A DNA stretch of 5,572 bases from an uncultured Collinsella sp. Lineage in GTDB: Bacteria; Actinomycetota; Coriobacteriia; Coriobacteriales; Coriobacteriaceae. The stretch lies in assembly GCA_900550595.1 (NCBI GenBank), contig URTB01000100.1, positions 1 through 5,572 of the forward strand. The letters run 5' to 3'. Below are positions 1 through 4,988 of the stretch, in pieces. Below the pieces are notes generated by a model, which saw only the letters and a list, made by a program, of their open reading frames with translations, made no database searches and had not been told where the DNA came from. Position 1 is the first letter of the stretch; every line of letters begins with the position of its first letter. Made by a program: the position numbers and the translations under genes.

Positions 1-701
1 TCGCGGGTGACGAGCTTCTGCGCGGCTGCCAGGGCGCCGTTGACGAAGATCTGACGGCTCGTGGCGCGGTGCGCGAGCGTGACCTCCTCGTCCTGGCCGA
101 AAAAGCTTACCTCGTGCACGCCGGCGACGGTGCCGCCGCGCAGCGAGTGCATGCCGATCTCCTTGGGGTCGCGCGCGCCGCACATGCCCTCGCGGCCATA
201 GACGGGGTGGTAGCCTGCCTCGGGCTCGGCTTCGACGACGGCGTCGAGCAACAACTTGGCAGTGCCGCTGGGGGCGTCGACCTTTTGATTATGGTGCGTC
301 TCGACGATTTCGCAGTCAAAGCCGGGCAGCTCGCGCGTGGCCTGGGCAACCAGATGGCGCAGGGCGGCGATACCGATAGAGTAGTTGCCCGAGTGCATAA
401 CACGGGCGTTCTGACCCAGCTCGCGCAGGCGATCCACCTGCTCGGGCGTATAGCCCGTGGTGCCGGAAACGAGTGCGGCACCCGTGCGCTCGACATAGGC
501 GACAACGGCATCGAAGGTCACGACGTTCGAGAAGTCGATGATTACATCGGCGGCCGGTGCGCTCTCGAGCTCGGACAAGTCGAAGCCGATCTGGGCGACG
601 ATGTCAAAAACGGGCTCTCCAGCGGTGTTGACAATGCCCTCGGCGGTGGTGCGGATGAGCGAGCCCATGCGGCCCGTTCCCATAATGACGGTCTTAATCA
701 A
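1..701 (-). CDS. dapB: 4-hydroxy-tetrahydrodipicolinate reductase DapB (C-terminus cut by window edge)
   Basis: DapB reduces the DapA product to tetrahydrodipicolinate with NAD(P)H, the second committed step of cytosolic DAP/lysine synthesis. The 233 visible codons show an N-terminal Rossmann nucleotide-binding loop (GTGRMG, residues 8-13), an SGTTG motif (79-83), and the catalytic signature HHNQKVDAPSGTA (136-148), with the His pair and Lys140 matching the catalytic residues of the E. coli enzyme. Family members are about 245-275 aa, so roughly 15-35 residues lie left of the window. I chose TTG at 701 as start: it keeps the first beta strand (IKTVIM) and has an AAAGGAG site 9 bases upstream, whereas the in-frame ATG at 683 would delete that strand. 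The start overlaps the end of dapA by 8 bp, so translation is probably coupled. The glycine loop reads GxGxxG rather than the GxxGxxG common in other DapBs. Confidence 0.95.
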   Translation of the reverse strand, partial: MIKTVIMGTGRMGSLIRTTAEGIVNTAGEPVFDIVAQIGFDLSELESAPAADVIIDFSNVVTFDAVVAYVERTGAALVSGTTGYTPEQVDRLRELGQNARVMHSGNYSIGIAALRHLVAQATRELPGFDCEIVETHHNQKVDAPSGTAKLLLDAVVEAEPEAGYHPVYGREGMCGARDPKEIGMHSLRGGTVAGVHEVSFFGQDEEVTLAHRATSRQIFVNGALAAAQKLVTR

Positions 702-1584
702 GCAGACCAGCTCCTTTCAGAGCATCGGTAAGTGCGGAGCGCGTGTCGTCTGCCATGGGGCACAGCGGCATGCGGTAGTTTGCCTCGATCATACCCATCT
801 GGGCGAGTGCTTCCTTGACGGGGATGGGGTTGACCTCGCTAAAGAGGGCATTGATGAGCGGCTGGCCGGCAATCTGGATATCGCGGGCGCGCTCCACGTC
901 GCCGTCCAGATAGGCGCGGCACATGTCGTGCACGAGCTGCGGCTGAACGTCGGCCCACACGCTGATGGTGCCCGAAGCGCCCAGGCTCATGAGCGGCACG
1001 GTGAGGGCGTCCTCGCCCGAGTACATGCGGAAGTCGTCGGACAGCAGGTGGGCGATCTTGGCCGCGTAGGCGACGTTGCCCGAGGCTTCCTTAATACCCA
1101 TGATGTTGGGATGTGCGGCCAGGCGCTCTACGTTGCGCTCGCTGATGCCGCAGCCGCAACGGCCGGGGATGTTGTACAGGATGCAGGGGATGTCCACGGC
1201 ATCGGCGACGGTCTTAAAGTGCTGGTAGATGCCCTCTTCGTTGGACTTGTTGTAGTAGGGGGTAATGAGCAGCAGGCCGTCGGCGCCCAGGCCCTGGTAG
1301 GTGAGCGACTTGGTGAGCATGGTCTGCGTGGAGTTGGAGCCCGAGCCGGCGATGACGGGGATGCGTCCTGCAACTTGCTTGACCACTGCGGCGACAACGG
1401 AGTTGTCCTCGTCGTCGGTCATCGTGGCGCTCTCGCCGGTGGTGCCCAGGGTGAGGATGGCGTCGGTGCCGTTTTGCAGGTGGAAATCGATAAGGCGCTC
1501 GAGTGCGTCAAAGTCGACGCTGCCGTCCTTTTTAAACGGCGTAACAAGGGCGACGATTGAGCCCTCGAGATTGCGGATGTCCAT
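694..1584 (-). CDS. dapA: 4-hydroxy-tetrahydrodipicolinate synthase DapA, as an independently startable 296-aa product
   Basis: This enzyme condenses pyruvate with aspartate-semialdehyde, the entry step of DAP/lysine synthesis; it is a TIM-barrel aldolase that normally forms tetramers. The frame is the last part of the fused lysA-dapA frame, but an ATG at 1584 preceded by AAGGAG with a 6-base spacer would give a protein of normal DapA length (about 290-300 aa). Numbered from that Met, the catalytic residues are all present: T48 and T49 in GTTGES, Y111 in TPYYNK, Y137 and R142 in LYNIPGR, and Schiff-base K165 in GIKEASGN. Compared with my recollection of E. coli DapA, the lysine-feedback residues His53, His56 and Glu84 are replaced by D57, D60 and T88, so strong lysine inhibition is not expected. 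The stop TAA lies at 694-696, within the overlap with dapB. It is listed separately because free DapA, fused DapA or both could be made. Confidence 0.85.
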   Translation of the reverse strand: MDIRNLEGSIVALVTPFKKDGSVDFDALERLIDFHLQNGTDAILTLGTTGESATMTDDEDNSVVAAVVKQVAGRIPVIAGSGSNSTQTMLTKSLTYQGLGADGLLLITPYYNKSNEEGIYQHFKTVADAVDIPCILYNIPGRCGCGISERNVERLAAHPNIMGIKEASGNVAYAAKIAHLLSDDFRMYSGEDALTVPLMSLGASGTISVWADVQPQLVHDMCRAYLDGDVERARDIQIAGQPLINALFSEVNPIPVKEALAQMGMIEANYRMPLCPMADDTRSALTDALKGAGLLD

Positions 1585-3003
1585 GTTCTTCTCCTTCGCG
1601 TCCGCGATCTGGATGCGTTTGTTCCATTGAGCGGCGACTATCAGGCGCTCGTCTTGGGCGCGACGGCGGGCACTTTCGGCGCGCGACTTGGCCAGCAGCT
1701 CTCGGCCGCTCGGCAGCACGTCGAGCGTGGCAAAATAATCGCCCGGGCGCTCGGCGCGGCGGATGAGGTCGGCTGAGCCATCGGGACGCAGCAGGACCTC
1801 GGCGGAGCGCAGCCGTCCGTTGTAGTTGTAGCCCATGGAGTAGCCATGCGCGCCGGTATCGTGGATCACGAGCACATCGCCCATGTCGATCTGCGGTAGC
1901 TCGCGATCGATGGCGAACTTGTCGTTGTTCTCGCATAGGTTGCCCGTGATGTCGTAGGTGTCCGTGACGGGCGCTGTGGTCTTGTCGTCGCCACCCGGCT
2001 GACCCATTACCGTAATGTGGTGGTAGGCGCCGTACATGGCAGGACGGATCAGATCGACGGCGCTTGCGTCGACACCGATATAGTCCTTGTAGATCTGCTT
2101 TTCGTGGATAGCCTTGGTGACCAGGCAGCCGTAGGGCCCCATCATAAAGCGGCCCATCTCGGTGCAGATGGCTACATCGCCCATACCGGCGGGAACCAGG
2201 ATTTCGTCGTAGGCCGCGTGCACCCCCTCGCCGATGGCGTGAATGTCGTTGGCCTGCTGCTCGGGCAGATAGGGGATGCCGACGCCGCCGGACAGATTGA
2301 TGAAGGCGACATGTGCACCGGTCTCGCGCTCCAGGCGCACGGCAAGCTCAAAGAGGATGCGCGCGAGCTTGGGGTAGTAGTCGTTGGTGACGGTGTTGCT
2401 GGCAAGGAAGGCATGGATGCCAAAATTCTCGGCGCCCTTGGCCTTGAGCATGCGGAAAGCCTCAAAGAGCTGCTCGGTGGTCATGCCGTATTTGGAGTCG
2501 CCGGGGTTATCCATGATGCCGTTGGAGAGCTGGAACAGGCCGCCTGGATTAAAGCGGCAGCTGACCGTTTTGGGGATGGGCCCCGCAACACGCTCAAAGA
2601 ACTCGATGTGGCTGATGTCGTCAAAGTTGACGATGGCACCCAGCTTGTTGGCGAGCTCAAAGTCGGCAGCCGGCGTGTCGTTGGAAGAGAACATGATGTC
2701 GTGTCCCGTGATGCCCAGCGAGCGGGCGATCATGAGCTCGGTATAGCTCGAGCAATCGCAGCCGCAGCCGTATTCGTTGAGAATGGAGATGAGCGCCGGG
2801 TTGGGGTTGGCCTTGACGGCAAAGTATTCCTTAAAGCCCGGGTTCCATGCAAAGGCGTCGCGCACTTCTTGCATGTTGCGGCGGATGCCCGCCTCGTCGT
2901 ATAGATGAAACGGCGTGGGGAACTGCTCGACGATATGCTCGAGTGTCTCCTTGTCCACAAACGGCTGCTTGGCCGCATATGCCTCGTTGGGGGTCAATGC
3001 CAT
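694..3003 (-). CDS. lysA-dapA: Fused diaminopimelate decarboxylase / 4-hydroxy-tetrahydrodipicolinate synthase (LysA-DapA), 769 aa
   Basis: One open frame encodes two complete lysine-pathway enzymes. Residues 1 to about 430 are a fold-type III PLP-dependent DAP decarboxylase (meso-DAP to L-lysine): PLP lysine K64 in YFAVKANP, GDSKYGM (168-174), the phosphate-binding loop SGGVGIPY (238-245), EMGR (282-285), the active-site CENND (357-361), and the C-terminal GAHGYSMGYNYNGRLRSAEV region (384-403). Residues 431-473 form a charged, Arg/Lys/Glu/Ala-rich linker without recognisable fold. Residues 474-769 are a full DapA. LysA proteins are usually about 420-430 aa, so the decarboxylase is complete. 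The ATG at 3003 has GAGG 10 bases upstream and follows a lysine riboswitch. Several LysA motifs are divergent (S for the first G of GGG; EMGR instead of EPGR; HAFLASN instead of an HxHIGS-like motif), suggesting a distinct LysA subgroup. Whether the protein stays fused in vivo cannot be seen from sequence; an internal start for DapA exists. Confidence 0.88.
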   Translation of the reverse strand: MALTPNEAYAAKQPFVDKETLEHIVEQFPTPFHLYDEAGIRRNMQEVRDAFAWNPGFKEYFAVKANPNPALISILNEYGCGCDCSSYTELMIARSLGITGHDIMFSSNDTPAADFELANKLGAIVNFDDISHIEFFERVAGPIPKTVSCRFNPGGLFQLSNGIMDNPGDSKYGMTTEQLFEAFRMLKAKGAENFGIHAFLASNTVTNDYYPKLARILFELAVRLERETGAHVAFINLSGGVGIPYLPEQQANDIHAIGEGVHAAYDEILVPAGMGDVAICTEMGRFMMGPYGCLVTKAIHEKQIYKDYIGVDASAVDLIRPAMYGAYHHITVMGQPGGDDKTTAPVTDTYDITGNLCENNDKFAIDRELPQIDMGDVLVIHDTGAHGYSMGYNYNGRLRSAEVLLRPDGSADLIRRAERPGDYFATLDVLPSGRELLAKSRAESARRRAQDERLIVAAQWNKRIQIADAKEKNMDIRNLEGSIVALVTPFKKDGSVDFDALERLIDFHLQNGTDAILTLGTTGESATMTDDEDNSVVAAVVKQVAGRIPVIAGSGSNSTQTMLTKSLTYQGLGADGLLLITPYYNKSNEEGIYQHFKTVADAVDIPCILYNIPGRCGCGISERNVERLAAHPNIMGIKEASGNVAYAAKIAHLLSDDFRMYSGEDALTVPLMSLGASGTISVWADVQPQLVHDMCRAYLDGDVERARDIQIAGQPLINALFSEVNPIPVKEALAQMGMIEANYRMPLCPMADDTRSALTDALKGAGLLD
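708..717 (-). promoter_or_regulatory. Ribosome binding site deciding the dapB TTG start
   Basis: The minus strand has AAAGGAG at 717-711, inside the last codons of dapA, followed by a 9-base spacer and TTG at 701. This supports the TTG start over the ATG at 683, which would have a less suitable distance and would lose the first beta strand of the Rossmann fold. Confidence 0.7.
1585..1596 (-). promoter_or_regulatory. Internal ribosome binding site for dapA
   Basis: The minus strand reads AAGGAG at 1596-1591, six bases before the ATG at 1584. This is a better Shine-Dalgarno match than the one in front of lysA. Its position exactly at the natural DapA N-terminus suggests that DapA is also translated on its own although the upstream frame is open. 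Inference only; no expression evidence is visible. Confidence 0.65.
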
Positions 3004-3074
3004 GTCCCGTAAACCTCGCTATCCAGACGGCGCCATCTGCGCATCGAATCCGCATAGCGTGGACCCAATGTCCG
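3004..3074 (-). promoter_or_regulatory. Riboswitch expression platform with a proposed Shine-Dalgarno sequestering switch
   Basis: Between the aptamer and the lysA ATG there is no hairpin followed by a U run, so transcription termination is not evident. GGATAGCGAGG (3024-3014) contains the lysA Shine-Dalgarno sequence GAGG (3017-3014). It can pair with two upstream copies of a CGCTAT element. The 3' strand of P1, CGCTATCC (3081-3074), pairs perfectly with GGATAGCG (3024-3017) and leaves most of GAGG free. A second copy, CCACGCTAT (3062-3054), pairs with ATAGCGAGG (3022-3014) with one A-A mismatch and covers the Shine-Dalgarno G residues. With lysine bound, P1 keeps the first copy busy and the second can block ribosome binding. 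A near-palindromic hairpin, CAGATGGCGCCGTCTG (3039-3024), lies inside. The pairings are visible; the mechanism is inference. Confidence 0.55.
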
Positions 3075-3231
3075 GATAGCGCTCCCGCATTGCTGCAGAC
3101 AGTCCTGTGGGTGTTTCCCACAGGCCCACCAGGTTGTTCGTGCCCGAAAAACCCAGTTCGGCGGGTTTCGCCTCCCCACGGGGTCAAAGCCTGCCGGCTC
3201 GCCCGCGGCTCTTCGTGCCCGCGCCTCTATC
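3075..3231 (-). ncRNA. Lysine riboswitch (L box) aptamer
   Basis: The minus-strand leader of lysA carries the landmarks of the lysine aptamer as I know it from B. subtilis lysC. GATAGAGGCGC at the 5' end (3231-3221) pairs through GATAG with CTATC (3079-3075) to close P1. The core includes GGGGAGGCG, then GCCGAACTGGG around 3162-3152. P3 can form from ACTGGGTT and AACCTGGT. P4 is a perfect 8-bp hairpin, CCTGTGGG (3124-3117) with CCCACAGG (3111-3104). The conserved ACTGTC follows at about 3103-3098. P5 is CTGCA-GCAA-TGCGG (3098-3085), and GGAGCGCTATC ends the domain. The order matches the five-helix junction architecture, and the gene it precedes makes lysine. The loops were compared by eye, not with a covariance model. 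It should lower lysA-dapA-dapB expression when lysine is plentiful. Confidence 0.9.
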
Positions 3232-3234
3232 AAG

Positions 3235-3266
3235 TGGTAAAGACCCTATCACGTTGCACTTTACCA
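3235..3266. repeat. Inverted repeat between divergent promoters, possible operator
   Basis: TGGTAAAG (3235-3242) and CTTTACCA (3259-3266) are perfect 8-bp inverted arms separated by 16 bp, with arm centres 24 bp apart (about two helical turns plus a little). The right arm overlaps the -35 box of the rightward promoter; the left arm abuts the -10 box and probable start of the leftward lysine operon. The placement would suit a dimeric regulator acting on both directions. No regulator gene is visible and no known operator consensus was recognised. Confidence 0.4.
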
Positions 3267-3271
3267 AACAA
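3243..3271 (-). promoter_or_regulatory. Candidate promoter for the lysine operon
   Basis: On the minus strand TTGTTT (3271-3266) and TAGGGT (3248-3243) are separated by 17 bases, placing a start near 3236, just upstream of the riboswitch P1 strand at 3231. The match to the -10 consensus is modest (TA...T), so the location is plausible mainly because the aptamer must begin near here. Confidence 0.4.
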
Positions 3272-3288
3272 GAGTATTCGTATATAAC
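3260..3288 (+). promoter_or_regulatory. Sigma70-type promoter for the M20 amidohydrolase gene
   Basis: TTTACC (3260-3265, four of six positions of TTGACA) and TATAAC (3283-3288, five of six of TATAAT) are separated by a 17-bp spacer. Transcription would start near 3295, giving an untranslated leader of about 85 bases before the ATG at 3382. The -35 hexamer coincides with the right arm of the inverted repeat at 3235-3266, so a repressor bound there could block it. Confidence 0.55.
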
Positions 3289-3300
3289 GTTTAAAAAATG

Positions 3301-3313
3301 CAGCAATATGCTG
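3301..3313. repeat. Short palindrome near the rightward transcription start
   Basis: CAGCA-ATA-TGCTG is a perfect 5-bp-arm inverted repeat just downstream of the predicted start of the M20 gene transcript. It could be a small operator or leader hairpin, but arms this short occur by chance. Confidence 0.2.
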
Positions 3314-3381
3314 GAAACATGTGTGCCACAATCCTGTATCACAATAAGTTGCAACAGATGTGCCTCACGAAGGGATTCTCT

Positions 3382-4569
3382 ATGACCGAGCTCCAAGAAC
3401 TCCGTCGCTATCGCCGCGATCTCCATCGCATTCCGGAGCTCGATTTCGATCTTCCGCAGACTATCGCCTATATCGAGGGCGTGTTGGCGCCGCTCGCTTG
3501 CGAGGTGACCCATCCGTGTCCCAGCTGCGTCTGCGCTTTCTTCGACGCTGGCGTTGGTGCCGCGCGTGCCACGGCGATTCGCGCCGATATGGATGCGCTG
3601 CCCATCGCGGAGGCGACGGGAGCGGCCTTTGCCTCGATCCATCCCGGCAAGATGCACGCTTGCGGACATGACGGACACATGGCCATGGCACTTGCCGCCG
3701 CGACGTATGTCGACCGTACGATTCGCGAGCAGCCGGGCGCCATGAGGCGCAACGTTCTCTTTGTGTTCCAGCCGGCCGAGGAAACGACCGGTGGTGCCAA
3801 GACGGTATGCGAGAGCGGTGTGTTCGAGCGCTATGGGGCTGACCGCATTTTTGGCTTCCATGTGTGGCCCGATCTGCCTGCCGGCACGTTGGCGAGTTGT
3901 TCCGGTCCGCTGCTGGCGCGTTCGAGTGAGACACACATTCATATTCACGGGACGAGCATCCATATCGCTAAGACCTATGGCGTTCCGGTCGAGGAGTCGC
4001 ACGATGCGGCGCTGGCTGCTGCCAAGTTCTTGGTTGCCGAGCGCGAACTGATGGACGAGCTGGGCACCGACGAGCCCTGTATCGGTAAGTTTGGTCTGCT
4101 GCAGGCCGGTACCGTCTGCAACGCGGTGGCGGGGGAGGCCCATGTTGCCGGCAGTCTGCGTGTGTTTACGGACGACATGTTCGACCGTGCGCGTGAGGGC
4201 GTGCGCCGCGTGCTTGATGAGGCATGCGCTGCAACGGGCTGCACGTACGATCTCGACTTTGCCGAGGGCTATCCGCCGGTCGACAACGACCCCGAGTTGT
4301 TTACTCGCATTGCACCGGCTTTGCCCGAACTACAGCTCGTAGATGAGCCTTTGCTGATTGCCGAGGACTTCGCCTTCTATCAGCGCCATCTGCCGGGCGT
4401 GTTCTTCTTGCTGGGCACGGGCGTGCCGGAGGCGCAAGAAAACCCGATCGACGCAGACAGCTGCCCAGCTTATGCGACGAGCGCCCTTCACACTGATACC
4501 ATGCTCTTTGACGAGGAAACCCTACTCAAGGGCCTCGATGTCTACAAACGATTGCTTGACTTGGAGTGA
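3382..4569 (+). CDS. M20 family (M20D-type) metal-dependent amidohydrolase, 395 aa
   Basis: The family removes acyl groups from N-acyl amino acids or related amides (hippurate, N-acetyl-amino acids, N-acetyl-DAP, IAA conjugates). The N-terminal motif RRDLHRIPEL (residues 11-20) and RADMDALP (67-74) are typical. The two-metal site is complete: C94 and H96 in ACGHDGH, E133/E134 in QPAEE, H160 in GFHVWP, and H370 in SALHTD. A lid/dimerisation domain spans about 185-300, with a GTSIHIAKTYG segment where many relatives have GxxxHxAxP; AEDFAFYQ (328-335) belongs to the catalytic domain. Length is normal (about 380-400 aa) and no signal peptide is seen, so it is cytosolic. The ATG at 3382 follows AGGG with a 7-base spacer; the in-frame ATG at 3298 lacks a binding site and adds 28 unrelated residues. 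It is divergent from the lysine operon. A role as N-acetyl-DAP deacetylase is possible but unproven; substrate is unknown. Confidence 0.92.
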   Translation: MTELQELRRYRRDLHRIPELDFDLPQTIAYIEGVLAPLACEVTHPCPSCVCAFFDAGVGAARATAIRADMDALPIAEATGAAFASIHPGKMHACGHDGHMAMALAAATYVDRTIREQPGAMRRNVLFVFQPAEETTGGAKTVCESGVFERYGADRIFGFHVWPDLPAGTLASCSGPLLARSSETHIHIHGTSIHIAKTYGVPVEESHDAALAAAKFLVAERELMDELGTDEPCIGKFGLLQAGTVCNAVAGEAHVAGSLRVFTDDMFDRAREGVRRVLDEACAATGCTYDLDFAEGYPPVDNDPELFTRIAPALPELQLVDEPLLIAEDFAFYQRHLPGVFFLLGTGVPEAQENPIDADSCPAYATSALHTDTMLFDEETLLKGLDVYKRLLDLE

Positions 4570-4571
4570 CG

Positions 4572-4895
4572 ATGGAACGACGTCGACAGTCTGCCGTGTA
4601 TAGTCCGGGTGGGTGCGGGTGCGGCTTGCTGCTGCTCCCGGTTATTGCTGTGAGCATTGGCGTGATGTTTGCGCTTGCTGGACTGGCGGCAGCGGCACTT
4701 GTGCTGTTGATTGTGGCCATTGGCGTGACGATTTGGCTCTGCCGCAATCGCGAGCAACGCCGTGCCGACGGTAGCACCAATGTCGGCTGGGTCGTCTTCC
4801 TGATTATTGCATACCCGCTGAGCATCAGTTACTTGGCGTTCTTTATCCTGCTGCTCATCAGCACCTTTACTGGGGAATCCGTCACGGTGGGGTAG
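4572..4895 (+). CDS. Small membrane protein of unknown function, 107 aa
   Basis: I do not recognise a family. The protein has a short basic N-terminus (MERRRQ), a Gly/Cys-rich turn (GGCGCG, residues 13-18), a long hydrophobic stretch from about 19 to 57 that could be two membrane helices, a charged loop (CRNREQRRADGSTN, 57-70), and another hydrophobic stretch from about 72 to 98. This predicts three membrane segments in the cytoplasmic membrane. The ATG at 4572 has GGAG at 4563-4566 with a 5-base spacer; a GTG at 4566 in the same frame is possible but overlaps that site. It begins two bases after the amidohydrolase stop, so the two are probably co-transcribed and translationally coupled. Coding is supported by the spacing, the membrane pattern and the terminator behind it. 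A link to transport or membrane anchoring of the amidohydrolase would be speculation. Confidence 0.75.
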   Translation: MERRRQSAVYSPGGCGCGLLLLPVIAVSIGVMFALAGLAAAALVLLIVAIGVTIWLCRNREQRRADGSTNVGWVVFLIIAYPLSISYLAFFILLLISTFTGESVTVG

Positions 4896-4924
4896 GCTTC
4901 GACAAGCTTCTTGAGGATGAAACG

Positions 4925-4965
4925 AAAAAGGGGTCGGATGGGCGTTTTGCCCATCCGACCCCTTT
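4925..4965. terminator. Hairpin terminator between convergent genes
   Basis: AAAGGGGTCGGATGGGC (4927-4943) and its exact complement (4949-4965) form a 17-bp stem with a GTTTT loop. On the minus strand the stem leads into a run of five T (4929-4925), a good intrinsic terminator for the transporter gene. On the plus strand only TTT followed by CGC comes after, so it is weaker for the amidohydrolase operon but probably still works in both directions. Confidence 0.9.
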
Positions 4966-4988
4966 CGCACGGTAGTTAATTCGGTCTC

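Noticed and set aside
538..1560. Long plus-strand open frame of 340 codons opposite dapA, and a related 220-codon one at 69-731 opposite dapB
   Set aside because: They run antisense to clearly homologous coding sequence, have low-complexity Gly/Val/Asp/His-rich translations typical of GC-rich reverse frames, and lack convincing ribosome sites or known motifs.
2017..2904. Plus-strand open frame of 295 codons opposite lysA
   Set aside because: It is the mirror of a strongly conserved LysA domain, with a VDGVGHAD-rich composition expected from GC-rich codon bias, and no recognisable domain.
3024..3039. Hairpin CAGATGGCGCCGTCTG as an intrinsic terminator in the lysA leader
   Set aside because: The stem is fine but no T run follows on the minus strand (next bases are GATAGCGAGG), so termination is unlikely; it better fits a translational platform.
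3004..3231. T-box or other tRNA-sensing leader upstream of lysA
   Set aside because: I did not find the T-box antiterminator signature (AGGGTGGNACCGCG-like), while the lysine aptamer landmarks are all in order.
2847..3287. Possible small proteins in the lysA leader (both strands)
   Set aside because: The stretch is explained by a structured riboswitch; the translations are Pro/Arg/Ser/Cys-rich without motifs.
3298..3381. Upstream ATG at 3298 extending the amidohydrolase by 28 residues
   Set aside because: The extension has no family-like sequence, no Shine-Dalgarno (only an A run) and begins almost at the predicted transcription start; the ATG at 3382 has AGGG and the family-typical N-terminus.
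3184..4143. Minus-strand open frame of 319 codons opposite the M20 gene and across the control region
   Set aside because: It covers the riboswitch P1/P2 region, promoters and the antisense of a conserved hydrolase; no motif or ribosome site supports it.
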